DNA of 64,000 bases from Vitellaria paradoxa (GCA_019916065.1 CM034242.1:7436453-7500452), one strand, 5' to 3'. Numbered from the stretch's first letter, positions 11,048 to 24,637 are shown. Program-made: numbers and translations. The notes: generated by a model from the sequence alone, not told the origin.

Positions 11048-13350
11048 ATCCCCCACAACAACTAAATTATTAAGTACTAAAACTCGTGTCCTCATTGAGT
11101 TAAACAAAACAATGGTAATGCGATAATGTCAAAAATAAGAAACAGATAAACCTTCCATATATCTTTTATATGATGCTCTAGATGAGCTTATTACGTTAAA
11201 TAGCCATAACTGGATGTTATGGTTTTTGCGGCAAGCAACCGTACCATTCACATAAGTTGTATTTGGTGCACATAAACTCAACAATAACCAACTTTAAATT
11301 ATCCCATCCTGGTATCTCACATAATTTTCCTATAATAATTGTCTACTAATGTCCAATGTTTAAAATTTTATTCAACAAGCATTGGGAAACAAGATGATTG
11401 CACTAAATGTTCATTTAGGCTTTCCAAGGAAAGTATTTTTGTATTCAAATCTAATTTTTAATTTACCACAATACATTCCATCCTAAAAAAGAATTATTGT
11501 TTTCAATATAGTTAAAATCAAGATTTTACCAAAAATTAGTAGACGGTCCAAAAAATTGGATCATAAGATTTCACCAATGGCCTACAATACAAAAACATTC
11601 TATTATATTGCAATTTCTTCATTTAGAGCTTCCATAAATAATTTACTAATAAAATAAGAGAGCAAAAACAAGCGTCAAGAAAATGCCATGCATAAAAATC
11701 CACCCATACCAACAAATCGAACCCTCAATAAAATACAATCGAGACAAAAAAAAAGTCTTAACTCAATTAAAAAAATTCGGTTTCTCTATTCCCAAACCAA
11801 CCAAATTGAGCAGAAAATAGTTAATTTTGTAGCATTCAAAATATTTATAACATATTATTATAAGTCTCTTGTTTTCAATCTTAGCTACTATATTTAATTG
11901 ACTACTAGTATAGAAAATAGTAATGTTACACAATCAAAAACATCTACCAGAAAAAGTAACCAAAATGCGGTAAAACACATTTGGCCTAGCACTTGAAAAT
12001 AAATTAAAAATAAAAAAAAAAGCCATAAAATCTATTTTTATTGAAACCCATAAAAGTCTATTTTGTATGACAAAATTATGCAAAAAGCCCTCAGTTTTTA
12101 AAATTGATAAAATCACTTATAAAATTTATATTTTACCAATTTTTTGTCTCAAAATCGAGAATTTTACCTATTTAACCCCCCCATTAAGACTTTTGATGCT
12201 ATTCAACAAGTTATAACAACCTTGATTGTTTTTAACCTCAATATACACCAATTACCCAACAATCTAGCATTTAGATTTTACAGGTTCTCTTTCATTTTCT
12301 TTTAAACTTCAATATCCTTCCCATGTAGTTCAAAATCAACACTGTTTGTATAACCTACCCTACTTGGGGGGGCGGGGGAAGTTGATTAGCACATTCACGG
12401 AAAATTTTCCAATAAAAATGATTATAAGTATTTAAAAGTTAGAACATGGATTATAATAGGCATATGCTACTATGCTAGCACATCATACATTATAATTTTA
12501 AGGATCGTTGATTGATCCAATCTATCTTGATGGGATTTTCGCTTCCACTAATTAGAGCATTAATCATACAAGTGTGGTGTGCAAGTTCTGCAATTATATT
12601 TTCCCCTTATTTTCCTACAAAACATTAGAGTAAATTGTAACTTCATGAAATTATGTAGCTCCATTGACATGTTATTCAAAATAAATTGAAATTAACTCCA
12701 ATGTTCTATTTAATGATAAAAAATAAATGGGGTTTGACCCAAAATCACATAATCCATCTAATTTAAAATTCAACACATCATGCCTCATGATTTAGATTAA
12801 AGGGCAAAATTCACAAAATCTATTAAATTAACTGAATTTATGACCCCATAAGTCAAAACTAGTCATGGAAAAATACTATTTGAAAATATTTGATAGATAG
12901 AAGTACATTTCTACCCATTTTTTTGTTAAAACGAAATATGTTTTCTTCTACTTAAAAGGAGATCAATGCAAAATTCATGGGCAAATTTGACTCTATTTTT
13001 CTCAACAATGATTTTTGCCCAATCACATGTGAGTTTCCATGACATGTGAGATACATATAGTTAAATTTAACAAGTTCGGTGAATTTTTTATTTTCGTCCA
13101 AATTATGAGGGAATTATGCGTTAATTTTTAAATCAAAGGGAGTCCTGTGTTTAGGGGCCAAACCCAAGGGGGTAAGGTGTAATTACCCAAAATAAATATT
13201 CTAAAATCAGTTCCTACATTAGATTATTTCCATATATTTTAAAAGATTCCGTAACTTATTCTAATGTCAAATTATACGATGTGTGGCAAAAAATGCATAA
13301 ATGATTAACACTCAATATAATATAAATTTAACAAGTGGTGGCACAACGTC
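11048..13350. other. AT-rich intergenic DNA, no gene seen
   Basis: I see only short chance frames here. A short G-rich patch (GGGGGGGGCGGGGG) is at 12366-12379. There is no recognisable domain, RNA gene or mobile-element end. Confidence 0.5.
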
Positions 13351-13470
13351 TTTGAACAGTCAAGATTTTTAATCTAGATGCATGAAAACAAAATAAAGAC
13401 CGATTTTGAATCTTTCTGAATGAAAACAAAATAAATGCTGAACCTTCGTGGCAATGACTTGAAATAAAAT

Positions 13471-14010
13471 GACAATGCACATACCAATATACACCACGTC
13501 AATATGCCACATGGCATTCGAACAACCTGTAACTCACAATTGCCTCCCACAATCCCAACAGATAAATTTAGCAACCAAATTCATGAAGATTCTGCCGACT
13601 CAACATGCAAAGTTAGCAAATTACTTGGAATCAGATAAATGAATGCCTCTGATGCCATTTTGTACCAGCATAAGTAGTATATACCAATCACATCAAAGCT
13701 ATACAAAGAAAACAGAACCAATCCGGAAACCCTCGAGAACATCAAATAATTACAACCGAGAACAACATGACAATGCATATACATAACGCTGAGATGCCAG
13801 TTGCCAAACGGCATTTGAATGACCTATAGGTCACAATTGCTTACCACCGTCCCAACAGACAAATTCAGCAACCAGATTCATGAAATTTAGGCCCAGCCAA
13901 AATGTAAAATTAGCAGAATTACTTGGAATATGATAAATGAATATCTCTGAATCCATTATGTACCGACATGACTAACATATATACCAATCCAGAAACCAAC
14001 AAGAATAATT
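13471..14010. repeat. Diverged tandem duplication, period about 298 bp
   Basis: The block starting GACAATGCA at 13471 is repeated at 13769. Common landmarks in the same order are TGCC-C-GGCATT, CAACAGA-AAATT, GCAACCA-ATTCATGAA, ATTACTTGGAAT, GATAAATGAAT and TATACCAATC. The copies differ at very roughly one base in five. They lie just downstream of the isolated minus-strand exon at 14307-14571 and could be in its intron, but I see no exon in them. Confidence 0.6.
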
Positions 14011-14306
14011 ACATAACAAAGATTTCAAGCTCCAGACATACATGAAACAATACATGCAGATAAATTAAACAGAATTAAAAATCAACACGCTCCCCCTAAT
14101 CACATAAACCTTACAATGTATAGTTATATAATAAGTTCACGTATCCGCATGCAAACAACAAACTGATTATACTCCGAGATTTGGTGAAGCAATAAATGCA
14201 TGTCGCATAAACAATCCGAAACCAACGCGGGAAGTCCAAAAATTGAATGCGGAGTAAATGGAGGAAGAGAAGTGACCTTCCTCGGAGCGGACATCAACAA
14301 AAACAC

Positions 14307-14571
14307 CTGAATGGCCGAGCTCTGCGACGCTCTCCTCGGACTTCAAACTGGAGGCAACGACGGCCGTCGCCGGCTCTTTTTCCTCCACCGTTGCCGACAT
14401 TCTTATAGAGTTCGAACTACTGCAGAGAACCGCGCTCGGACACTTCCGAGAGCTCGATTTAACAGCCAAGAAGCACGAAATCGAAGTGAGCTTCGGAGGC
14501 GAGAGCAAAGACGACGAAACCCTAGCAACGGCAAAGAAGTGCTTGTGAAGCGAAGAGCAGAGGATCGACAT
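14307..14571 (-). CDS. Isolated first exon of a probable organelle-targeted protein
   Basis: The ATG (14571-14569) opens a frame starting MSILCSSLHKHFF, followed by about 50 residues rich in Ser, Leu, Ala, Lys and Arg and nearly free of acidic residues, as in a chloroplast or mitochondrial transit peptide. A more acidic stretch (MSATVEEKE...SLKSEES) then begins. A good donor, CAG/GTGTTT, lies at 14306, giving an 88-codon exon ending in phase 1. I do not recognise the protein and found no downstream exon on the minus strand down to the LTR at 11047. It may be a gene with very long introns, a truncated gene or a captured 5' fragment. The upstream ACGT-core cluster supports a real promoter. Confidence 0.45.
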
Positions 14572-14659
14572 ACTCTGCGTATATAGAGAGGGGGGAGAGG
14601 GAGGCGGCGGGCGGGGAGAGAGGGCTCCGCTGTTCTCCTTTTCTTTCCCGAGAGCGAGC

Positions 14660-14905
14660 TGTTTACGTGGCACGTGTGTACGATCGCCCGCACGTATAAA
14701 TTTGAGCACTGTGCATTGAAAGACGAAACCAGCTAGACTTATCGGTACACGTGTCCGAAGTCTGGTGCTCTGCATACGACTGACTTTTTTCTTTTTTTTT
14801 TTCCTCTTTAACCAAGAGTTTTGTGTAATAAAAAATTATAAGCATGGGGACTCCGCGATTCCTGATTAGACGCTAGTGCTGACACGTATGAGGACGTGGC
14901 AATAA
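14660..14905 (-). promoter_or_regulatory. G-box/ABRE-like promoter cluster upstream of the 14.5 kb exon
   Basis: Two perfect G-boxes, CACGTG, are at 14671-14676 and 14748-14753. The second sits in ACACGTGTCC. Further ACGT cores are at 14665-14668, 14882-14887 (ACACGT) and 14893-14900 (GACGTGGC). On the minus strand a TTTATA box (around 14694-14700) lies about 125 bases upstream of the ATG. ACGT cores bind bZIP and bHLH factors, so light or abscisic-acid control is plausible but inferred. Confidence 0.5.
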
Positions 14906-17900
14906 CATAAGGACACGATTTTACGGTACTGAGACTGCGATTGGAAAGGACGTCCAACTTCTCAGCTTCTGCCAGCGCAATTTTTTTAATATTTTTTGAA
15001 TAATTAAATTTATTCCATTACTGTTTAAGTGTAATTGAAATTATATAAAATTATATAAAATTATAAAAATAATTATCTTGTAATTATGTTGTGAGTAGAT
15101 AATTTAAATTTTATAATTTATATTTATAAAAATTTGGTAAAATTTTATAATTTTTTTTGTATAACTCAAAACGTTACTTTTAATTTTTTTAAATCATAAA
15201 AATAAAAAATATTAAATTACTAAAAAATTAAAAAAATAACTTTTTAATAACCAATTAATAAAATAACTTTTTTCCTTTCTTAAATCAATACTTAACCGGA
15301 AAAAATAATAATAATAATAATAATAACAATAATCATAATAATTTTTGTAATTCCAAATTTTTAGATTTTTTGTTTAAATGATCAAGACTATCCTTTTATA
15401 TTTTTAAAGTTATTTCAAATTATAAAAAATAAATATGTAAAATAAATCAAAAAGTTAAAATATTAGCCATAAAAAATAACATTTTTCCTTCTCAAACGGA
15501 AAAAAAATAATTTCTAATAACCAATTACAAAAGAAAATTAATTTTTTTCTTTCTCAAATTACCCTTTTTAAATTATTTTATGTGACTACCATTGCAAATA
15601 ATAATTTTTATTGTGATAAATCACATATAAAGTGTTATTATTTTTATCATAATTAAAATTTCGTCTTTATTTGCTATGAATCACCATACAAAGTTAATCT
15701 CGAAGTGCAAAAATAAAATAAAATAAAATAAGATAAATTGAACACGAACATTTTTCTTTTTTAAATCCACTCACAAATAAGGAGAAAAAAAGCCTAGGAT
15801 TTGAAAACAAAAATATCTACCATGCACATGTGATTATAAAAAACAAAGAACAAAAAATTAAAAAAACAAAACAATTACCTAGACCATCTATTATTTCAAT
15901 TCTTATCGCACCAATTACAATGAATACCTTATTCAACACATAATGAATAATTTTCGCTCGCACTTGATAAAAAACACATTAATACCTTTTGAACTCCTTC
16001 AAAAGACTGAGTATAAGAATTTTGTAGTTATTATGGTTAAGTTGAACAAGGTTAATTATAAACTCACAAACATGAGCGAATTCATTAAGGATCCAGCGGA
16101 GGCAATTATCTTATTAATTTGAAAAATTATACCAAAATTTTATTGATTCTCTTATTGTTTCTTATAAATTGTACATTTTTCTATTGTCATTAAAGTTTGC
16201 GCTCATTATATTTTTATTTTTGCACTTATTTACTTTAACTATATAATTTTATCACTACTAATTATAAAACATGGGTTAGTCCCTACTCACAAAAAATTAT
16301 TATTTTCTCTCTAAAAATACTACAAAACTTGAGAATGTCTATATATTTATAGAGCACTCGAGTAATTCAATTTTCGTAAAATTATTAACTACTATTTCCA
16401 AGATCTCATAGTAAACATTTCTATAAATAACTTCAAACTTGAGAAATTATTTTGAAAGTATTTCTATCTTAGAAAACATTTCAAGATGAACTTATTAGCT
16501 ATACAGTGCATGTATAGAAATTTTCAAATTGAATATTCCTTGAAATAGAACGCAGAATCACATGGAATATTTTGAAATCGGGTCATTGGGTATATGAGTG
16601 GCAATTAATTAAATTATGACATCATTAAAACAAATTTGAAAGATGACCCCGGCAAAAAGAATAAATATACTAATCACTCCCACGGCTTATCTCCAATTGC
16701 ACTTTGCCTCCATTACTTTTCATTACATGCATTTTTAATTAGTCTAGTTTCATACTACTATTACAGATGAGATTATTGATAGAAGATATTACGTGTTCAA
16801 CGTATACAATAAACGCATGGTATTTTATTTTACTTTTTTAATAATAATTGACTAAATAAACAAAGTATAGTTGGATTAAGAGTACAAAATACAAAGTGTT
16901 ATAATTTAAAGTAGACGATTTATAATTTTTATTAACTTTTGCCACTCTTAAGTGATCGTAACAAAAAGTTGATAGCCCAGCTACCAGTTAAGAGTAAATG
17001 CACCAATGGCTAGTTATATTATTTAGTAAGCAGTGTACATTTTAGATTTAACTAGTGACATTTTTTTTCAATCCACACCAATGTTAGGCATTTTACCAAT
17101 TGTTTATTAAAAATTTAATTTCTTAAAATTGGAGGCTTGTATAAGGGGAAAAAGCGCGGGAGAAGAAGAAGAGAAGTGCGGGAGAAAAATAATAAATAAT
17201 TAGATTGCTTATAAACAGTTTCTTAGTAGAATAAACGAGGTACTGTAGTCGGAGGAAGAATACATCTGGGTTTAGAGAGGCTGGTGGATGAGAGTTCTTT
17301 TGTATTGGCTAGCAAAAATACCTAAAATGCTTTTTTAGCTCTTCTGCTACACTTGCTCTAATACCACTTTTTGACTGTTTTTAAAATGACCACATTTATT
17401 TTCTTACATTTTAAACTTATTTTAAACACAAGAGAGCAAAAATGTATAACTAATAAAAAGTTAAAAAGTTAGCTAAAAAAATAACTTTTTTCTCCTTCCA
17501 AACACAAATAAATAAATAAATAAATTAACTTCTTAGTAGTTAACTAGTAGGTAAATACAAAAAAAAAAAAAAAAAGTTGAATTTTTTCTTCCAAAACTTA
17601 GTCTAAATGCACTCTTAAAATTAAAAATATCTATACATAAAGCTCAACAAGGTCCGATGGATTCTAAACTTGTCTCCAAATACTTTTTTCCTAGTAGTGC
17701 GAAGGAACATTCAATGGCGTCCTCATTAGTCATAAATTAATGCACTGTGATGTTAATATTTGTTTTCACATAAAAATACCAAGAAAATACATGCATCTTT
17801 TACTTTTTGACTTTTTATTTTGTGCTGCCAAAAAGAGTCGATTTCACCACAAAGTTTAGTTGATTAAACTTTCCAAATTATACAGGAGCTAGTCCATGTG

Positions 17901-18387
17901 AAGGTGACCAAATAATCATCCTTAATTTGTCATCTCTGCATGGTTCACTAAAGACACGTTTGGATTTAATGTTTTGTAGACGTCACTAAGCACACCTGTC
18001 AAAAACAAATAATAAGAACCAAGCTTAAAAAAAAAAAAAAAACATGAATAACATTTGATAAACAATTTGGGAATATTTATGATAGCCTGATTAGCGTCAA
18101 ATTGACTCTAAATTTTGCCCCACCCTACTTCATCTCAAATCTGAACTTAGTTTGTCTCTGTGTGGGGGGTAAAGAAAAAAATTAATTTTTTTGTTTTTTT
18201 GTTGATCTAACACTTTTACCATTCTTAATTAAAAAAAGTATAAGAAGATAAATTTAATCATTAAAAAAAAAATAAAAAACCCGAGTAATCAAATTTTAAA
18301 AAACTATAAGAGTTTCCAAACAGAGCCTTAAAAGCATGTTTGCGGACAAGCGCCCTTGCCTCGCTTCTTCCCTCACTCCCCATTTCC
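14906..18387. other. AT-rich intergenic DNA, no gene seen
   Basis: This 3.5 kb is dominated by A/T runs, including an (ATA) microsatellite at 15305-15326 and poly-A tracts. Only chance frames are visible. I found no RNA gene, LTR end or conserved domain. Confidence 0.5.
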
Positions 18388-18685
18388 TTTCCTCCTGTAT
18401 TCTTCTGGTACGTGGAAGTCCGCAGCCGCTACCCCGTACTGGGGTGCGCATAGGGCGAAGCACGCTCCAGGACCCTAGCCGGCAAAGGCCCCTGGAGAGT
18501 AAACCAGCCTAGGCAAGCCCTGGCTGACCGGCACGACCGAGAGGAGGCCATTAGGCACCCGCCATTACAGCGGTAACCCACCCCCGTGGGGGAGTCGAAC
18601 CCGGAACCTCGAGAGGCCCAAGCTTTAAGGCGAGCCCGACTTCCACTCGGCCACCCCCGAAGGGGTATTTCCTCCCGTATTCTTC
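18388..18685 (-). mobile_element. tRNA-derived SINE, full length, copy 1
   Basis: The body (18406-18667, minus strand) starts ACCCCTTCGGGGGTGGCC. It carries a Pol III A box, TGGCCGAGTGG, and a B box, GGTTCGACTCC, as in tRNA-Leu/Ser-type SINE heads, and ends CTTCCACGTACCA with no poly-A tail. An 18-bp target duplication flanks it: TTTCCTCCTGTATTCTTC (18388-18405) and the same with one change (18668-18685). The copy at 38667-38932 is in the opposite orientation and differs at about 20 of 265 positions by eye. I do not assign it to a named plant SINE family. Confidence 0.85.
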
Positions 18686-19360
18686 AACTTTACAATAAAG
18701 GTTATTAAACTTTACAATAAAGGTTATTAAACTGTTTGAGTTTTAAACCTGTTTTTTTTTTTACTTTGTTTTTGTTTCATCCCCTCCCCTCTCCATTCTC
18801 TTTCTCTCCCTCCCTCACTGTCAAACAACGGTTTAAAAACTGTCTAAAAATTATTATTATTATTATTTATTTTAGGAGTCAATTGTATTATTTATAATTT
18901 ATTAATAAATTAAAAAATAAATTTATAATAAATATTTTGAAAGTTGTGTAATTTATAATTTCTTTATATTTACCAATACTTTATTTAAATTTAAATTTAT
19001 TTTTAAGACCAAATAATTTATTTTTTTTAAATTAATTGAACATTTATCATACTTAAATATATATTTGTTATTTATATAATTCATTAAAAATATATAAGAT
19101 ATGGGTCTAGATCAAAATTTCCAAGCCCCGATTCAACCTAGTCGGCAAGTGTAAATAACAATAGTGAGTAGCGCGACTATCAAATTTAAGCGGTTAATAT
19201 GTGCAAGTTTTACAGTGGTCCTTGCATAGATTAACAATTCAAACGTGACAGTCACAACCATCAATAAATTTCTGCAATAAACATTTACTAAAACTTGTAG
19301 GTACTTTAAAGTTCCAATGTATGTTCATTAAAAAAATTTAATGTAAGAATCAAATATTAA
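18686..19360. other. AT-rich intergenic DNA with a small direct repeat
   Basis: A short tandem pair, ACTTTACAATAAAGGTTATTA, occupies 18688-18732. The rest is AT-rich with no visible gene or element end. Confidence 0.45.
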
Positions 19361-19841
19361 CTACGTTGAAATAATGCCTGGGAAGTAGATGAAAACCAGA
19401 AACGAAATCAGAGAACCAATAAGCGACGAGTAGCAATGAGCAATAATGATGATCAAGACAAGTAGCAATGAGCAATAATGATGATCAAGAACAAGCAACA
19501 ACGAGCAACAAAGAAGCGAATAATCAATGAGCAAATAATCAACAAGCGACGAACAATGAACTAGGCAAGCAATCACGAGCAATTATCAAGCAATGATTGA
19601 GACTGAGTAGATCTTCAACCTAGGAAAAACAAGTTTACAACAACAACGAAGACCGAACATGAAGCGATGAGGTGATAAGCCCTCGCCGATGATAGTTGTT
19701 GACAAGGGACAATTCACATGGTAGGGTTGTCGAGCAAGAAGGGTCACTGGTAGAGACGCCGGTGGCAAGTATCAGTTGTCGCTGACGATTAGGGCTTCAC
19801 CCCCCTTTTGCTGAAAAAATAAAAGGTTGGCTCTAATACTA
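19361..19841 (-). mobile_element. Leader region of a truncated Copia-type element, with primer-binding site
   Basis: Directly next to the LTR at 19842, the minus strand reads TAGTATTAGAGCC (19841-19829), two mismatches from the tRNA-Met primer-binding site TGGTATCAGAGCC. Beyond it is leader-like sequence with a 32-bp tandem duplication (19429-19460 and 19461-19492) built from GTAGCAATGAGCAATAATG. No gag or pol follows, so the element is truncated or non-autonomous. The minus frame across this region is low-complexity and is not a convincing protein. Confidence 0.55.
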
Positions 19842-20058
19842 TGTTAAAAATATAAAAGGCAAGAAATAGAATTGAAGAGAAAATATAAAATTTACATCTT
19901 GTCATACATATTATATTAGAAAAATGCCTTTAAATAGGCTTACAATGAAGGGTATATATGGTAATGATATACATATTAAAATAAAACTAACTATTTACTA
20001 GATACTAAGATATAAAATATTCTATTATAGGTATACATATAAAGAATATATCATAACA
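19842..20058 (-). repeat. Short LTR (217 bp) of a Copia-type element
   Basis: The sequence begins TGTTAAAAATAT and ends ATCATAACA, so both strands read TG to CA. A primer-binding site abuts the 19842 end, which sets the orientation as minus. It is homologous to 131-415. The small size and tRNA-Met site suggest Copia, without coding evidence. Confidence 0.65.
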
Positions 20059-20402
20059 TAAAAATGTAAAAATCCCAACTAATAAACCAAAATGACATTT
20101 TATACGAGTTGCAAGAATAGCATAATTTCCTGAGAGAGAGAGTATATAAAACCGTAAAAAATATAACTTTCTATAGCATATTCCTCAAAAACAAAAGGCA
20201 AAAGCAATTGCAACGGATCCAGAATTCAAGGGTATGTTCTTGTAACTCGAGATTAGCAGTTGGAACTCCAAATATTCCAATAGCAGGCACAAATTCTTAT
20301 ATGGTGAACACAAACATAATAAATAACCTAACAAGAGAGACAACAAATGGCCTGCAACTACTTCGTTGAGCAATGTTCCTTGACTGTCCCCAGGCCTCAC
20401 TT

Positions 20403-23400
20403 TTATCCAAGGAAATTCATAATCACCAAATGGAGCACCAAATTGCAAAGAACAAAGTCCGCAAAAGCACGTTCTGGTGGTAAGTCCTGCAATTTGATGA
20501 GAAGATCGTCAAGTGAGGGGGAAAAAATAGCCGTCAAAAACTTCTCTTTCTTGTTTATTCTCCACCTAAGGGCAGCGCCAAGCTGAAATAAAGTTTTTGT
20601 GTTTGAGAAGGAAAAAAGCTAGCTTTCTAGTAGATACATTTTTAGTTTTTTTGTTAATTTGGCATTTTTGTTCTTCATAATTTAAAATAAGTTAAAAATA
20701 TAAAAAGGTATATGGTTATTTTAGAAAAAGCCAAAAAACTGAGTAGCTAACTATGGTTGCCAAACGCACACTAAGTTTTAGCTTATTTGAGCTTGACTTG
20801 AACAAATAGCAGCGGCTTGAGGTCGAGTTCAGGCCTTTGTATGGACTCTAACTTAGCTCGGTAAAGAGCAATTTGAGCTTGAATTTATTCGGCTTGCAAA
20901 TAATTTGAATAAACAAAACGACAACGTTTTGGTCTAAAATGAATAGCATGACCAAACTAAAATCGCTTCAATTCGTTTTTACTCTAAAATATTATAAATA
21001 TATATATTATATTTTGAGCCGATTTGTGAGCCTTTGAGTTGACTATTTAGAGGCTCAAGCTTACCTTGAATTTCAAATGAGCCACAAGAAAAGCTTGAAT
21101 TTGCTCGTTTGAGGGCCACAAATTGAACCCGAGCCTGGCCAAGTGGGGCCGAGCCGAGCTCGCTAGCTATTTGGTTCACAGCCATCCCTAACTACACCTC
21201 AAAAACTTTTCTCCCTTCTGCAGCTTAGTATTTCATCACAAAGATAGCAAGCCCGTTCGTAACCAATTTTACATAGGACATAAGGGAAGGAAAAAGGGAA
21301 TTGTGATACTGTTTGTGCTTGAAAATCATGTCATACGATTTCAAATTCTCACTCTCAATTCCACAGTAAACCTAGAAAATTCATGCATGAGGGAGAAATC
21401 ATCAGAAGGGAAAGCTTACCTTGAATTCCTTGTTTTCTTTGTTCACTTGGATACGGAGACAAACTGTTGCCAAAGAAACAATCACTCTCAATCTCCCATT
21501 ATGTAACAGGAGCATTTTCCACACAAGGAAATAGAACATTAACTCTGCTTACCAGCAAGAACTGCAGTCCCTACGCAAGAAAGAACTCCTGAGAGAAAAG
21601 AGTTGAATGGGAAAGATCCAACAATAGCCATGTAAACAACCTGTTCATCAGCAAAATGAATATGTCAAGCACCAGGTAGTGAATAACCAGTTTTTAGGCA
21701 AGATCTAACACTCCGGATGGATTTTGCAGTATAACTCTAACCTTGTTCCATCCATGCGGTGAGGAAGACCTCAACAGTATTAATCCAGTAAGTAGACAAT
21801 AGTCACAATTTAGAATAGGTGTTACCGCTCAAGTTTTTCTATAGGTAAGTGAAAGCCACAATAAAAGATACAAGAGGGGATGAAAGAGAGAGACGCCACT
21901 GAACATATGATGCATACAGAAAGACTATACAATCCTTAAAATAAACAAAAGAATTTACATTCCTGGTATGAGTAGGATTGTCACTTCCTGCACCCAACAA
22001 AATGGGACATCCAGAAAAAACTCTCTAATCTAGGAAACCAGAAGCTACATGACTTCATATCGGTGCTTTACTACAACAAGTATCTGACTCTCCACTGACT
22101 AATTTCTTCAAGTTCAAACGGAATATTGACAAAGGCTTTCCAGTACTTCAAAAATCTATATTTGAGCAATATCTAAGTATAATGTTGAATCTAGAAAGGG
22201 TAATAGAGCCTCTCTGATGCCATAAGCAATAGCCCACACGGATCATGATCAAGAGGGGATAGCAACTTTATTAACAAATGCCTTGAAACATACCAAGCTG
22301 CAGTATACCTTGCCCAATAACAGAGGCCTTGAAACTTATCTTTTGGGGTGGTTTTTTTTTTTTGGGGGGGGGGGGGAACTAAAAAATAGGGTTTGAAATG
22401 AATTCTGGCTGTTTTATAGGGAGGTTTATCATTCTCAAATGGTCCTGTAGTCTTTAGTAATATATCGAGTTTAGTGTTTCTCTTCTCTTGCATAGAATAT
22501 CAAGTAAACACGACTTTGAAGGTAAAGAGTGCATTTTCCAGAATTCAAGGGCCAATCGATATTGTACTCCTTATTCATCTTCAAGTTTTTCCAAAGTTGA
22601 AAATTAGGCCAAAGTTTTACTTTTCATAAAATGAGCAAAGCTTGTTCACTTCATTTGTAGGTCAGATCATCTGGAATTGCTAATCAAGGAGAAATTTAAA
22701 AGCCTTATAGACACCTAGGTTCTCAATACTCTTCTATGAAGATTTCCATCCCCCATGACATTTCTCTTTCCACTTTCTATCTCTGGCACTCACTCATCCT
22801 CCATGCATATAAAAATAGGGAAAAAGGACAAATCTTTCTGTAAAGCCCCCATCCATTGCCTAATTCAACGACTTGCCAAAAGTTCACAAAACCAAAATAA
22901 ATAAGAGGGGAGACAGAAGATCCCCTTGTCTCAAACCCCTCAAAAATTTGAAAAAAAATAACTGGAGAACCATCAACAAGAATTTAAAATTTGAGAATAG
23001 AGATACACTAGAAAATTCACTATATCCATTTAGATCCAAAACCCATTCCTTCCAACATATAAATTAAGAAAGTCCTGTTAACATGATCACGGGCTTTTTC
23101 ACTATTTAAGTTACATATCACACCTGGTTCTCTACTACTCCTAACTCTAGAATCAACAACCTCATTAGCTACTAGAATATCATCCAAAATATTGACCTTC
23201 CACAAAAACTGTTTGAAATTCTGAAGCAACTTTTTTCAGGATACTTTTCAATCTCATAACCAACACATTGGCTAGTGGTTTGTACAAATTCCCAACCAAG
23301 CTAATTCACTAGTTTTCATTGAGAATAATGAACCAAAATGCACCACATGATAATTCTTGTACAATTTTATCTGATCTAATTTGACAAAGCAGGACATCAT

Positions 23401-24637
23401 TTAAGTTCTATAGGATGTTTTTGGACGTGGATTTGGTGAGCAAAAAAATAAGAGAGGGGCAAAAGGAAAATAAAAGGAAAAATAGGAAAGAAACATACAT
23501 TCTCAACCATTTGTTCTTATTTGAGTAGATAAAAAATATCAGAAAATAAAAGGCATTCATCAATAAACTAGCTTTCTCATTTATTTGTTATTAATTTCTC
23601 AAATCACATGATTTCTCGCTTCCATTTTCTAATACAAACCAAGCAAGAAAAATAATTTTGAATCCGCTTTCATTTCCTTTTCCTTTAACAAATCACTAAT
23701 CCAAACACATGCATAAGATTTAAAAAAGTGGAATTCTCTCCCAAATCAACAAGAAATACAGAAGTCAACCGAAGTAAGCAAGGACCAAAATAGTTTTCCA
23801 TATATTCACAAACGATGATTTAAAAAAATTAAAAAAAAATCAAGCTTGCCTGGCAAATTTGTGAATAAATCATCAACCCATAATTCAACCAATTACTAAT
23901 CAAACACTAACAAAAAACAAACACAAGTAATAGAAGAAAAGAAGTGAAATAAGTTGGGATCAACAAAACCTAATCAAATGATTCTGCAAGACTGCAAGTA
24001 AACCAGAAGGAGCCAAAAATGATAAATTGGATCATTCTTTCCAAAACACGAATGTCAAAGTCATCTCGCAGAAGTAAAAAGTGCATATCATTAAGATTCA
24101 TTGATAAATGAAATTTTGTGATTGGAAAACGTCTTTGAATTTAAAAACTGAATTGAAATTCTTATGTTTGAAACTGAATTGATTTGAGAAAAATAATAAA
24201 TTTGACCATATTATAAATAAGGCAGTGTGAGATCTAAGGTTTAATTCGTTTTTGGAAATGAAATCCACTCCAACACATAAAGGCGTCATTTTTACTCCAA
24301 ACACCATAAATTGGTGGAAATTCTCACAAAATGAAATCAAATCCCACAAATTCCACTTTTCAGATAGAGATATAGTTACAAAGTACTACCTGAATCAGAG
24401 CGGTGGAGACAGCGAAAACCACGTACAGATCGATGATCTGCAAGATAGAGTTTGATTAGGGGTTTGACTGTGACGTACATTCGCAAAGTCAATCGAGCGT
24501 CTGCGTAATTCATAAATGCATAAATATGAAGTATATATAAAGACAGAGACCTTGAGGTTTGTGGGAGTTGCGGCATACGCGGAACGGAGCGAGTGGAAAA
24601 GCGCATGAGCGTCTTTCGTCGTCGACGACTTCCCCAT
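20403..24637 (-). CDS. DAD1: DAD1, subunit of the oligosaccharyltransferase complex, 116 aa
   Basis: Five exons join in phase: 24637-24551, 24437-24390, 21640-21553, 21463-21420 and 20486-20403. All junctions are GT-AG and the total is 351 bp with the stop. The protein starts [20 protein letters not shown] and contains the DAD1 blocks [46 protein letters not shown] and the end [10 protein letters not shown]. Its length matches plant DAD1 (about 115 aa). DAD1/Ost2 is a small ER membrane protein with about three membrane helices (here roughly residues 30-50, 55-77 and 92-113). It stabilises the complex that transfers the lipid-linked glycan to Asn in nascent proteins, and its loss triggers cell death. 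Intron 2 is long (about 2.75 kb). Nothing in the exons looks broken. Confidence 0.97.

Noticed and set aside
14167..14775. Full 202-residue minus-strand frame as one protein
   Set aside because: The part before residue 69 reads through the promoter and leader, and the part after the CAG/GTGTTT donor reads like intron. Only the exon at 14307-14571 is supported.
18550..18666. A tRNA gene, because of the A and B boxes
   Set aside because: The boxes belong to the SINE head. The cloverleaf arms do not close, and target duplications bound the whole 262-bp unit.
19361..19582. Leu/Ser/Cys-rich minus-strand frame as a membrane protein
   Set aside because: It is produced by the 32-bp tandem repeat in an LTR-element leader and shows no family motif.
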